Shown one piece after another: positions 33,530 through 44,352 of a stretch of DNA of 64,000 nt (position 1 is the first letter of the stretch; every line of letters begins with the position of its first letter). The translations under genes were made by a program, and so were the position numbers. The stretch covers positions 1 through 64,000 of the forward strand of contig CAZPEP010000016.1 of NCBI GenBank assembly GCA_964585685.1, read 5' to 3'. The notes beneath the pieces are model-generated. The model made no database searches and had not been told where the DNA came from. It was given only the letters and a program-made list of their open reading frames with translations. The stretch comes from JALHVH01 sp964585685. Lineage in GTDB: Bacteria > Acidobacteriota > Aminicenantia > Aminicenantales > Saccharicenantaceae.

Positions 33530-34198
33530 ATGAAGAACGCCCTCGACCTGTCCTTCAAGCATATCGCCATCGAGGGCGTCTTTAAGTCCCGCAAAGGCCA
33601 GATGGCTAACCTCCTGGCCCAACGCGCAGGAGGGAAGATCGTCCTCGACCACGTCGGCAACCCCTACCTAAAGGATTTCTACGGGGAGAAGGAGGGGGCG
33701 GCCTTCCTGGCCCAGCTTGTGTTCCTGGCCAACCGTTACCACCAGCAGGTGCGCCTCTTCCAGCGGGAGCTCTTCGTCGACCGCGTCATCTGCGACTACC
33801 TCTTCGAGAAGGACAAGATCTACGCCTACCAGACGCTCTCGGACGACGAGCTCCTCGTCTACGACAAGATCTACAGCATCCTCGCCGAGCGGGTGCCTAA
33901 GCCCGACCTCGTTATCTACCTCCAGATCTCCCTGCCGACGCTCCTCCGCCGGATCGCCCGGGAAGGGGACCCCGTGGAGAAGAACGTCTCCGAGAAGTAC
34001 CTCGAGGACATCGTCGAGGCCTATGATTACTTCTTCTTCAACTACCAGGCTGCTCCGCTCCTCGTCGTCAAGGCCGACGACCTAGACCTCAGCCGCGAGG
34101 ACGACGTCGACGATCTCCTCGAACAGGTCAGGCAGATGAAAAAGGGGAACCTCTATTATGTCCCGCAGAGCTTCGGGGCGAAACTCCCGAAAAAATGA
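33530..34198 (+). CDS. Deoxynucleoside kinase-family protein with degenerate P-loop
   Basis: This 222-residue protein follows the dNK/thymidine-kinase-2 family: HIAIEGV at the N-terminus, FVDRVICDYLFEKDKIYA (the DR-type substrate motif), LVIYLQISLPTLLRRIAREGD and EKNVSEKYLEDIVEAYDYFFF (lid region). The P-loop, however, reads EGVFKSRKGQ (residues 15-24) instead of a GxxGxGKT/S form. The fourth- and sixth-position glycines and the Thr after Lys are replaced. ATP binding may therefore be altered or lost. It has its own promoter and lies 111 bases upstream of panB; similar neighbours of pan genes may exist elsewhere, but I cannot confirm a link. Confidence 0.82.
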   Translation: MKNALDLSFKHIAIEGVFKSRKGQMANLLAQRAGGKIVLDHVGNPYLKDFYGEKEGAAFLAQLVFLANRYHQQVRLFQRELFVDRVICDYLFEKDKIYAYQTLSDDELLVYDKIYSILAERVPKPDLVIYLQISLPTLLRRIAREGDPVEKNVSEKYLEDIVEAYDYFFFNYQAAPLLVVKADDLDLSREDDVDDLLEQVRQMKKGNLYYVPQSFGAKLPKK

Positions 34199-34271
34199 TA
34201 CAATAAAGAGGAGCGCGGAGGCCGTCGTGCCCCGGGACTCCTGAGGAACGAAAAGAAAGCGCTTTACCTCA

Positions 34272-34290
34272 ACCCCGCCAAGGGCGGGGT
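34272..34290 (+). promoter_or_regulatory. Hairpin just upstream of the panB ribosome-binding site
   Basis: ACCCCGCC (34272-34279) and GGCGGGGT (34283-34290) form an 8-bp stem with a 3-base loop, ending 2 bases before the GGAGAAAGGG site of panB. There is no T-run, so it is not a standard terminator. It could affect panB translation or stabilise the mRNA 5' end. Confidence 0.4.
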
Positions 34291-34309
34291 GGGGAGAAAG
34301 GGAAACGAC

Positions 34310-35206
34310 ATGTCCGAACTGAATTCCTCCAGGGTTACCGTCCCGTCGCTCCGCGCCCGGAAGGCGGCGGGGGACAGGATCACGGTCCTGACCGCCTATG
34401 ATTTCCCTACGGCCCGCATCCTCGACGCGTGCGGCATCGACGTCATCCTCGTCGGCGACTCGCTGGGCATGGCGGTCCTTGGGCACGAAAGCACCGTTCC
34501 CGTAACCATGGAGGAGATGATCCATCACACCAAGGCGGTGACGCGGGCGGTGCGCCGCGCCCTGGTCGTCGGGGACATGCCCTATCTCTCGTTCCACCTG
34601 TCCGTCGAGGAATCCGTCCGCAACGCGGCCCGGTTCCTCAAGGAGGCCGCGGCGGGGGCGGTCAAGATCGAAGGCGCCACGGCAAAGCGGCTGAAGCTCG
34701 TCGAGGCCCTCGTCGAGGCCGAGGTCCCCGTCATGGGGCACGTGGGCCTGACGCCGCAATCCATCTGCGGCCTCGGGCAATACAAGGTCAGGGGGACGAC
34801 CCTCGACGAAGCCCGTCGGATCGTCGCGGGGGCCCTTGGGCTCGAGCGTGCCGGGGCGTTTGCCGTCGTCCTGGAATCGGTCCCTCTGGAGATCGCCCGC
34901 GAGATCACGTCCCGGCTCTCGGTCCCGACCATCGGGATCGGCGCCGGACCCCATTGCGACGGCCAAGTCCTGGTCTTCCACGATATGACGGGATACGCGA
35001 TGGGCCCCCTGCCCAAGTTCGTCCGCAAGTACGCGGACCTCGGCGCCGTCATCGGAGACGCCATCCGCCGGTATATGGAGGAGGTCCGGTCCGGGGCCTT
35101 CCCGGACGACGGGACTTCGTACCACCTCAAGTCCTCCGAATCCGGCAAGATCCTCAAGGGGCTCGGAAGCCCGAAGGCCCGAACGACAGGCGGGAGGAGG
35201 CGATGA
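34310..35206 (+). CDS. panB: 3-methyl-2-oxobutanoate hydroxymethyltransferase PanB
   Basis: PanB makes ketopantoate from 2-oxoisovalerate and methylene-tetrahydrofolate, the first committed step to pantothenate. The 298-residue protein has LTAYDFPTARILD, DVILVGDSLGMAVLGH (metal Asp), MTVE-like VPVTMEEMIHHTKAV, VKIEGA, MGHVGLTPQS and IGIGAGPHCDGQVLVFHD. ATG 34310 is preceded by GGAGAAAGGG; the seven codons upstream to 34289 run through the hairpin and are unlikely. The stop overlaps panC by ATGA. Confidence 0.96.
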   Translation: MSELNSSRVTVPSLRARKAAGDRITVLTAYDFPTARILDACGIDVILVGDSLGMAVLGHESTVPVTMEEMIHHTKAVTRAVRRALVVGDMPYLSFHLSVEESVRNAARFLKEAAAGAVKIEGATAKRLKLVEALVEAEVPVMGHVGLTPQSICGLGQYKVRGTTLDEARRIVAGALGLERAGAFAVVLESVPLEIAREITSRLSVPTIGIGAGPHCDGQVLVFHDMTGYAMGPLPKFVRKYADLGAVIGDAIRRYMEEVRSGAFPDDGTSYHLKSSESGKILKGLGSPKARTTGGRRR

Positions 35207-36060
35207 GGATCGTGCGGACGGTCGAGGAGATGAAGGCCGTTTCCCGAGGGCGCCTGGCCCGGGGGGAACGGATCGGCTTCGTTCCGACCATGGGTTCTCT
35301 TCATGAAGGGCACCTCAGCCTGGTGCGCGCGTCCCGGGCGCGGACAGACGTCACCATCGTCAGCGTCTTCGTCAACCCCGCCCAGTTCGGCCCCGGGGAA
35401 GACCTCTCGTCCTATCCGGGGGATTTCGAGCGGGATGCCGACCTCCTCGAAAAGGAAGGGGTCGACTATGTTTTCCACCCCGGGCCCTCCGAGATGTATC
35501 CGGAGGGCTTCCGGACGTTCGTCGAGGTCAGCGACCTCCAGGACAGGCTCTGCGGCCGCTCGAGGCCCGGCCACTTCCGGGGTGTTTGCACGGTCGTCCT
35601 TAAGCTCTTCAACATCGTCCGGCCCGACGTCGCATTCTTCGGCTGGAAGGATGCCCAGCAGGTCATCATCCTGAGGAAGATGGCCGCCGACCTCGACCTG
35701 GACGTCCGTGTCGAAGCCCTCCCCCTGGTCCGGGACGAGGCCGGCCTGGCCCTGAGCTCGAGGAACAGTTATCTTTCGGCCGAAGAGAGGAAAGCCGCGC
35801 TCGTCCTTTCTCGGAGCCTGGCGGATGTCAGGCTGACGGTCGAAGCGGGGGAGAGGGACGCGGGCGTCGTCGCGAGGCGGATCAGAGAAGCCGTCGCGGG
35901 CGAGCCCCTCGCCCGTCTCGACTACGTCGAGGTCGTGGATCCTGTGAGCCTCCGGCCCCTGGACCGGATCGATGGGGAAGCGCTCGTCACCTTGGCCGTT
36001 TTCATCGGAAGGACGCGGCTTATCGACAACGTCCGGATCACTCCGGCAGGGAAGGGATGA
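35203..36060 (+). CDS. panC: Pantothenate synthetase PanC
   Basis: PanC joins pantoate and beta-alanine using ATP. This 285-residue protein shows the nucleotidyltransferase motif FVPTMGSLHEGHLSLVR (HxGH), VSVFVNPAQFGPGEDLSSYP, FFGWKDAQQVIILRKM and LALSSRNSYLS with the KMSKS-like Ser-Arg. ATG 35203 overlaps the panB stop and has a GGGAGGAGG site. The reading frame stays open far upstream across panB, but that part is a shadow. panD follows one base later. Confidence 0.96.
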   Translation: MRIVRTVEEMKAVSRGRLARGERIGFVPTMGSLHEGHLSLVRASRARTDVTIVSVFVNPAQFGPGEDLSSYPGDFERDADLLEKEGVDYVFHPGPSEMYPEGFRTFVEVSDLQDRLCGRSRPGHFRGVCTVVLKLFNIVRPDVAFFGWKDAQQVIILRKMAADLDLDVRVEALPLVRDEAGLALSSRNSYLSAEERKAALVLSRSLADVRLTVEAGERDAGVVARRIREAVAGEPLARLDYVEVVDPVSLRPLDRIDGEALVTLAVFIGRTRLIDNVRITPAGKG

Positions 36061-36061
36061 A

Positions 36062-36448
36062 ATGAACAGAACGTTCCTCAAGAGCAAAGTTCATCGGGCC
36101 GTCGTCACGGCGGCCGATATCGATTACGAAGGCAGCCTCGGGCTCGACGAAGACCTGATGAAGACGGCCGGTCTTCTCCCGTACGAACGGGTTGAGGTCT
36201 ATAACGTCGATAACGGCGAGCGTTTCGCAACCTACCTGATCAAGGCGGAGCCAGGCTCAGGGACTGTGGCGATCTACGGCGCCGCCGCTCGCAAGGCCGG
36301 GGTCGGGGATAGGATCATCATCGCCGCCTATGCGAGCCTCTGTGAGGACGAGATCGATTTCTTCATGCCCAAGATCGTCCTCGTGGACGACCGCAACCGC
36401 GTCAAGGAGATCCGCGGAGGGCGTGCCGGCCTTCTTCCGCGAGCCTAG
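36062..36448 (+). CDS. panD: Aspartate 1-decarboxylase PanD
   Basis: PanD forms beta-alanine from aspartate with a pyruvoyl group made by self-cleavage. The 128-residue proenzyme aligns closely with the E. coli enzyme. The cleavage site Gly24-Ser25 lies in DYEGSLGLDEDLM, with the catalytic Lys9 in KSKVHRA and the later NGERFATYLI and GAAARKAGVGD segments. ATG 36062 lies one base after the panC stop. The stop shares CTAG (36445-36448) with the convergent membrane-protein gene. panBCD together complete pantothenate synthesis apart from PanE. Confidence 0.96.
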   Translation: MNRTFLKSKVHRAVVTAADIDYEGSLGLDEDLMKTAGLLPYERVEVYNVDNGERFATYLIKAEPGSGTVAIYGAAARKAGVGDRIIIAAYASLCEDEIDFFMPKIVLVDDRNRVKEIRGGRAGLLPRA

Positions 36449-36858
36449 AAGAGGATCGTCAGGCCGGCGAAGACGGCCGAGAGGACGAAGACCAGGAGAG
36501 TCAGGGCGAAGACCATCATGCCCAGCGTCGGGGCGAGCCTCAGGAAGCCTCTGTAGACGCGGACGATCAGGAGCTTGAGCAGGAGAAGGACGACGAACGC
36601 GAGGGCCAGGACGACGTGAAACCCGGCCCGGACGGAGAGGGAATCCCCCGCGGTGACCCAGAATTTTGCTCCCAGGAACGCCAGCGGCAGGATCAGGACG
36701 ATAAAGGCGCCCCCGGCGTTCCTGTGGAGCCTCCTGAGCTTTTCGGGGTCCCCCTTGCGTTCAGCCCTCCCCATCAAACCCATCTGGCTCGCGAAAGCCA
36801 CGGTCCCGGCCGCGACCAGCGCGGTTGCGATCATCGTTTTGATCAGATGAGGAGACAT
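36445..36858 (-). CDS. Small membrane protein, four predicted helices, unknown function
   Basis: This 137-residue protein has four hydrophobic segments (about residues 6-25, 48-68, 74-100 and 108-135). It carries conserved-looking His residues at KLRRLHRNAGGAF and RAGFHVVLALA that could bind haem in a cytochrome b561-like or DUF4405-like bundle, but I do not recognise the family. I start at ATG 36858, which has a TTGGAGG site 6 bases upstream; the in-frame TTG at 36870 overlaps that site. It lies between panD and guaB. Confidence 0.65.
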   Translation of the reverse strand: MSPHLIKTMIATALVAAGTVAFASQMGLMGRAERKGDPEKLRRLHRNAGGAFIVLILPLAFLGAKFWVTAGDSLSVRAGFHVVLALAFVVLLLLKLLIVRVYRGFLRLAPTLGMMVFALTLLVFVLSAVFAGLTILF

Positions 36859-36874
36859 ACGAGCCTCCAAGCGG

Positions 36875-38341
36875 TCATTCCTGGTGATAGTTCGGAGCTT
36901 CCTTCGTGATGACGACGTCGTGGACGTGGCTCTCCTTGAGGCTGGCCTGGGTGATCTTGATGAAGCGGGCCTTCGCCTGGAGCTCGGGGATCGTCCGGCA
37001 GCCGGCGTATCCCATGCCGGCTTTGAGACCGCCGACCAGCATCTGGACGATGGCCGTGGCGCTGCCCTTATAGGGGACGCGCCCCTCGATGCCCTCGGGG
37101 ACGAGTTTGCTGTCGGCGCCGACCATGTCCTGGAAATACCTGTCCCGGCTCCGGCCTTCCTTCATGGCTTCGAGCGAGCCCATGCCCCTGTAGGTCTTGT
37201 AAGCGCGGCCCTGATACATGACGACCTCGCCGGGGGCTTCGTCCGTCCCCGCCAGCAGGTTGCCCAGCATGACGGAGTCGGCTCCGGCGGCGATGGCCTT
37301 GGCGATGTCCCCGGAGAACTTGATGCCTCCGTCGGCGATGAGGGGGATGCCCTTCGGGCCGGTGACCTTGAAGACGTCGGCGATGGCTGTGAGCTGGGGG
37401 AGGCCCGCCCCGGTGATGATCCGGGTCGTGCAGATCGAACCGGGCCCGACGCCGACCTTGACCGCGTCCACGCCGAGGTCGACGAGCGCTTCGGCGGCCT
37501 CGGAGGTCCCGATGTTGCCGGCGATGAGCTCCTGGCCGTGGAACTCCTTCCTAATCATGCGGACGGTGTCCAGGACCCGTCGCGAATGGCCATGAGCGTT
37601 GTCGACGACGAGGACGTCGCACTTGGCCGCGACGAGCGCCGCAGCTCGCTCGAGCGTATCCTCGCCGACGCCGATGGCCGCGCCCACCCGCAGGCGGCCG
37701 AGCGGGTCCTTGGCAGCGCCCGGATACTGGGTCCGTTTAAGGATGTCCTTGTAGGTGATGAGCCCCTTGAGGTGGTAGCTCTCGTCCACCATCATGATCT
37801 TTTCGATCTTGTGCTCGTGGAAGAGTTTCTCGGCCTCCTCCAGGGAAGTCCCGATGGGGACCGTGATGAGCTTCCGGGTCATGACCTTGGCGATGGGCGT
37901 GCTCAGCCGGGTCTCGAACCGGATGTCCCGGTTGGTGACGATGCCGACGAGTTTGTTGTCCGCGTCCGTGACCGGGAGACCCGAGATCCGGTATCTTTTC
38001 ATGACCTCTATGGCCTTCTCGATCATCTCCTCGGGCCGCATCGTAATGGGGTCGACGATCATGCCGCTCTCGTGGCGCTTGACCTTGTCTACCTCCTCCG
38101 CCTGGAGCTCGACGGACATGTTGCGGTGGATGATTCCCAAGCCGCCCTGCTGGGCCATGGCGATGGCCATCCGCGACGACGTCACGGTGTCCATGGCCGC
38201 GCTGATGACCGGGACGCAGAGGGGGATGTTCCGGCTGAATCGGGTCCCGACCTCGGCCTCCTGGGGGCTGACGTCGGAGGCGGCCGGGACGATGAGGACG
38301 TCGTCGAAGGTCAACCCTTCCTTGATGTCGAGATCCAGCAT
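36875..38341 (-). CDS. guaB: IMP dehydrogenase GuaB
   Basis: GuaB oxidises IMP to XMP with NAD, the rate-limiting step to GMP. The 488-residue protein starts LDIKEGLTFDDVLIVPA. Two CBS domains are inserted at about 92-205 (GLPVTDADNKLVGIVTNRDI, MMVDESYHLKGLITYKDI). The catalytic loop VGVGPGSICTTRI includes the active Cys, and the flap carries YRGMGSLEAM. ATG 38341 has an AAGGAGG site; the frame is open upstream into secA. It lies 15 bases downstream of secA. Confidence 0.97.
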   Translation of the reverse strand: MLDLDIKEGLTFDDVLIVPAASDVSPQEAEVGTRFSRNIPLCVPVISAAMDTVTSSRMAIAMAQQGGLGIIHRNMSVELQAEEVDKVKRHESGMIVDPITMRPEEMIEKAIEVMKRYRISGLPVTDADNKLVGIVTNRDIRFETRLSTPIAKVMTRKLITVPIGTSLEEAEKLFHEHKIEKIMMVDESYHLKGLITYKDILKRTQYPGAAKDPLGRLRVGAAIGVGEDTLERAAALVAAKCDVLVVDNAHGHSRRVLDTVRMIRKEFHGQELIAGNIGTSEAAEALVDLGVDAVKVGVGPGSICTTRIITGAGLPQLTAIADVFKVTGPKGIPLIADGGIKFSGDIAKAIAAGADSVMLGNLLAGTDEAPGEVVMYQGRAYKTYRGMGSLEAMKEGRSRDRYFQDMVGADSKLVPEGIEGRVPYKGSATAIVQMLVGGLKAGMGYAGCRTIPELQAKARFIKITQASLKESHVHDVVITKEAPNYHQE

Positions 38342-38355
38342 GATGCCTCCTTGCC

Positions 38356-40971
<2,616 letters not shown>

Positions 40972-41015
40972 TTCCTATTTATTAACAGAACGTCCCCGGA
41001 ATGTCAATTTGGGGG

Positions 41016-42164
41016 TCAGCGGACGGGGATCTTCCGGAGGAGGGGATTGAGGCGGGTGAGGAGCTCGTAGACAGTCGTTCCGGCCAACCGGGCCGTCGCG
41101 TCGGCGTCGACGGTTTCGCCCCGGTCGCGGCCGATCAGGGTGACCACGTCACCGGGCTTCGCCCCGGGGACGTCGGTCAGATCCACGACCGTCATATCCA
41201 TCGACACCCGGCCGAGGACCCGAACCTTCCGCCCGCGGACGAGCACCCGTCCTTTCCCGGACAGGGCCAGGGGATAGCCGTGCCAGTAGCCGACGGGGCA
41301 GATCCCAATTTTCGAATCGCGGGTCAGCCGTTCGGTGAAATCGTAGCCCAGGGTAGCGCCGGCCGGAAGGAGCTTGGTCTCCGAGATGAGTGTCCTCCAG
41401 GACAGGACCGGCCGGATGGAGATTCGGTTCTCCCAAGAGCGCCGCGTCTCACGGGACGGCCAATGCCCCATGAGCCCGATGCCGATCCGGGCCATGCTGT
41501 AATGCGCCTTGGGGAAGTTGAGGGCTCCGGCAGTGGCACAGGCGTGACGGATGGGCTGGAACCCCTCCAGGGCGAAGGCGGCGGCCGCCGCCTCGAATTC
41601 AGCGATCTGGCCCCGAGTGGCCGCCGTCCCGCCGGGGTTCTTGGCTGCCGCGAAATGCGTGTAGAGCCCCTCGACCGCGATTCTCCCGGGCCGGGACTTG
41701 AGGAATCGCAGGACCTCGGGCAACTGGGCCGGCAGGAACCCCTGTCGATGCATGCCCGTATCGACCTTGATGTGGACCAGGATCTTCCGCCCGTCCTCGG
41801 CCGAAGCCAGGGCCCGGAGGCTCTCGAAGCTTGAGACAGTGATGGCGACGCCGTTCCGGGCAGCGTCCCCGAAGCGGCTGGGGAGTGTGAAGCCCATGAC
41901 GAGAATCGGCTTGCTTACGCCCTTCCGCCGCAGGGTAACCGCCTCGATGATGGAATCCACGCCGACGGCATCGATCCCTTGCTCCTCGAGGAGGGGGACG
42001 AGGTCGTAGAGACCATGGCCGTAGGCGTTGGACTTGGCCACGGCCATGATCCGGCATCCGGGCGCCAGGACGCGGCGGAAGACCCGCAAGTTATGGGCCA
42101 GGGCCGACCGGCTGATCTCGACCCAGGTCCGGAGGCCGTTCCGATCGGAAGGGGAGACGCTCAT
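41016..42164 (-). CDS. alr: Alanine racemase
   Basis: Alr supplies D-alanine for peptidoglycan. The 382-residue protein has the PLP-Lys motif AVAKSNAYGHGLYDLVP (Lys about 44), KVDTGMHRQGF, ATAGALNFP and the C-terminal beta-domain with VGYWHGYPLALSGKGRVLV (catalytic Tyr) and GRVSMDMTVVDLTDVP. The usual GYADGYPR reads GYWHGYPL here, a small variation. ATG 42164 overlaps the sulfatase stop by ATGA, so the two are co-translated. The frame extends to 42269 inside the sulfatase gene, but that part is a shadow. Confidence 0.95.
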   Translation of the reverse strand: MSVSPSDRNGLRTWVEISRSALAHNLRVFRRVLAPGCRIMAVAKSNAYGHGLYDLVPLLEEQGIDAVGVDSIIEAVTLRRKGVSKPILVMGFTLPSRFGDAARNGVAITVSSFESLRALASAEDGRKILVHIKVDTGMHRQGFLPAQLPEVLRFLKSRPGRIAVEGLYTHFAAAKNPGGTAATRGQIAEFEAAAAAFALEGFQPIRHACATAGALNFPKAHYSMARIGIGLMGHWPSRETRRSWENRISIRPVLSWRTLISETKLLPAGATLGYDFTERLTRDSKIGICPVGYWHGYPLALSGKGRVLVRGRKVRVLGRVSMDMTVVDLTDVPGAKPGDVVTLIGRDRGETVDADATARLAGTTVYELLTRLNPLLRKIPVR

Positions 42165-44167
42165 TTGATATATCCCAGGGACCGGAGGTTCTCCATCTCG
42201 TTCTTTGGAAGCGTCCCGAGGTTCAAGGCCACGGGGCGGTTGTCGAGCTCGGAGAACCGGCCGAGCCATTCGAGGAAGAGGACCTTGAACAGGAGTCGGA
42301 CGCTCTCTGTCCCGGCCCCGGCTTCTGCGAAGACGGGTTCGGCCCGGCGGTAGAGCGTCTCGGTGTCCGCGGCCAGGTTAATGATCGCGTACCAGTCGCG
42401 CCAGCGGAGCCCGAAGTCGCCAACGTTGGAGAACGAGCGGGACACCGACATGGCGTCGTCCTGGTCCCGGACGGCCGCGGCCGGGAGCCAGCTCTTCCCA
42501 TCGAGCGCGACCGATTGGCCGAAGAGGTCCAGGAGGGTAGGGAACGCGCCGGCGAGCTCAACGACGCCCTTAACCCGACCCTTGAGGCCCATGGCCGCGG
42601 GGAACTTGACGAGGAGCGGCACGCGGGTCGTTTCCTCGTAGACCTTGGCCCCATGACCCCAGAACCCCCGCTCGTAGAGCGATTCCCCGTGGTCCGAGAG
42701 GACGGCAATCAGGCTTTCGTCGTAGGAGCCCCGGTCCTTCAGGCTCTCCAGGAGCTTCCCGACTTCTCCGTCGATATACGCGATGGCCGAATCGTAATTG
42801 TCGATGACCGCCCGGACCTCGTCGGGACCGAAGGGGCGTTCGGCGTTGATCTTCTGTTGGAACTCTTCGAGGACACCGTGGACGAAGGCCTTGTCCTTCG
42901 GGGCCGAGAACATGTCCAGGAAAGGAGGTGGAGGCACGACGGGCAAGTGAGGCTCCATGAGGTGGACATAGCTGAAGAGCGGGCCCTCATGGGCCAGCCA
43001 GCCTTTGAAATTGGAAGGCAGGCTCCTTTCCTCCCCTCGGCGCCATTCGCCGATGTGGGGAAAATAATCGTCCACTCCGCGCGTGAAACCCATGTTCTCC
43101 GAGACGTTCCCCGTGGCCGTGAAGAGTGACGTCCGGTAGCCCTTGGCCTTGAGGTAGACGGGAATGGTCAGGAGGCGCTCCGAAAGCTTGTTCACCAGGA
43201 TGCGGACCTTGTGGCTCTCGGGGTATAGGCCCGTGAACAGCGTGGCCACGCTGGACCGGGTGAACGACGCGTTGGCGTAAGCGTTCTCGAAGACGACGGC
43301 GTCTTCGGCGAACCGGTCGAGATTCGGCGACGTCGGCCGCGCATAGCCGTGAAGGCCCAGGTGGTCCGGGCGGCAGGCGTCGATGAGGAAGAGGAAGATG
43401 TCGGGCCGGCCTGCGAACTGGGGCGTCCCGGGGGCCGGGGTGTCCCGGGCCGGAACGACGGAACGTTCGACGATGTCGAAGCTCCCGGACTTGGCCAGGA
43501 ACGTGGCGTATCCCGGGGAAGAACAGTCATATTCGTAGGCGATCCTCCGCGAGAACAACCCGGGCCTGCGTTCAAAGGTCCGGAGGGCCTCGCGGCCCTC
43601 GCGGAAGGAGACCTCGGTGATCCTCAGGGTGCCGCTCCCCGCGAACACCAGGCGCCCCTTCGCCCGCCCGGTTCCCATGGTCAGGGATTCGCCTTCCCCG
43701 AGATGGCGGCGCGGGCGGTCCTCCCGCGGGCCGGTCCGGACCGAGAGGACCCGCAGGACGTCGTTGGTCGTCTTATCGAACTCCAGAAAATTAAAACCGG
43801 CGTTCAATCGGGCGTCCAAGGATATAGATGTCGCCCTTGTCGAGGGAGCGAGCTCGCCGGCGGCCGCGCCGTTGACCAGGAACCGGATGGGCTTTCCGCG
43901 GAGCACGTAACTGATCGCGATGCGGGCGTCGGAACCGGATGTCCGCCAGAGGATGAAGCGCGCCAAGTTCTTTTGGGCGGAAAAAGCGCCGTCCCGGACC
44001 TCGAAGCCTCCCCAGACGTTCATCCGGCCCGACGCGGGGGCGATGGAGGACTGGTCCTTGCCCCAGACGAAGGTCGCCGGGAGGTCCCGGGAAGGGGTCC
44101 GGGTCCCGCAGGCATAGGCCCCCAGCAGGGTCATGCCGGCCAGGAGAACGGCGAAAGCTCTCTTCAT
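42161..44167 (-). CDS. Sulfatase-superfamily lipoprotein with N-terminal accessory domain (Thr in place of Cys/Ser nucleophile)
   Basis: This 668-residue protein has a lipoprotein signal (cleavage in LLGAYAC) and an accessory beta-rich domain (about 25-220). An alkaline-phosphatase-fold hydrolase domain follows. Metal ligands are seen in FLFLIDACRPDHLGLHGY and VLSDHGESLYERGFWGHG. The formylglycine motif C/S-x-P-S-R is replaced by SFTRSSVATLFTGLYP, where Thr aligns with the nucleophile, as in phosphoethanolamine-transferase-like members. The C-terminus LRSLGYIK is common in acidobacterial sulfatases. It is coupled to alr. The substrate is unknown. Confidence 0.85.
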   Translation of the reverse strand: MKRAFAVLLAGMTLLGAYACGTRTPSRDLPATFVWGKDQSSIAPASGRMNVWGGFEVRDGAFSAQKNLARFILWRTSGSDARIAISYVLRGKPIRFLVNGAAAGELAPSTRATSISLDARLNAGFNFLEFDKTTNDVLRVLSVRTGPREDRPRRHLGEGESLTMGTGRAKGRLVFAGSGTLRITEVSFREGREALRTFERRPGLFSRRIAYEYDCSSPGYATFLAKSGSFDIVERSVVPARDTPAPGTPQFAGRPDIFLFLIDACRPDHLGLHGYARPTSPNLDRFAEDAVVFENAYANASFTRSSVATLFTGLYPESHKVRILVNKLSERLLTIPVYLKAKGYRTSLFTATGNVSENMGFTRGVDDYFPHIGEWRRGEERSLPSNFKGWLAHEGPLFSYVHLMEPHLPVVPPPPFLDMFSAPKDKAFVHGVLEEFQQKINAERPFGPDEVRAVIDNYDSAIAYIDGEVGKLLESLKDRGSYDESLIAVLSDHGESLYERGFWGHGAKVYEETTRVPLLVKFPAAMGLKGRVKGVVELAGAFPTLLDLFGQSVALDGKSWLPAAAVRDQDDAMSVSRSFSNVGDFGLRWRDWYAIINLAADTETLYRRAEPVFAEAGAGTESVRLLFKVLFLEWLGRFSELDNRPVALNLGTLPKNEMENLRSLGYIK

Positions 44168-44290
44168 GTCCGCGATTATATCGGACGCAGACCCCTTCGG
44201 CAAGCGTGGACAGACCGGATACAAAAATCATCGGTCCGTCCCGTCCGTGCCTCAAGCCCACCACACATTGCTCCATGCTAAGGACCAAAT

Positions 44291-44346
44291 GGGATCGCCG
44301 CACGAAAGGACGAAGGGCTGTCCCCGAGTCCCGAGAAGGCGATCCC
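44291..44346. repeat. Dispersed palindromic repeat, copy B
   Basis: A 56-bp element with perfect 9-bp ends GGGATCGCC and GGCGATCCC, nearly identical to 7207-7260. Flanking CTAAGGA (44277-44283) and TCCTTAG (44350-44356) extend the possible stem. It lies directly after the uvrC stop, upstream of the sulfatase-like gene. Confidence 0.75.
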
Positions 44347-44352
44347 AGATCC

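Noticed and set aside
34272..34290. Intrinsic terminator between the kinase-like gene and panB
   Set aside because: There is a strong 8-bp stem but no T-run follows; the panB ribosome-binding site follows at once. Recorded as a leader hairpin instead.
34429..35202. Fusion of a long N-terminal domain to PanC
   Set aside because: The open frame upstream of ATG 35203 is the +1 shadow of panB, Arg/Gly-rich and without any domain.
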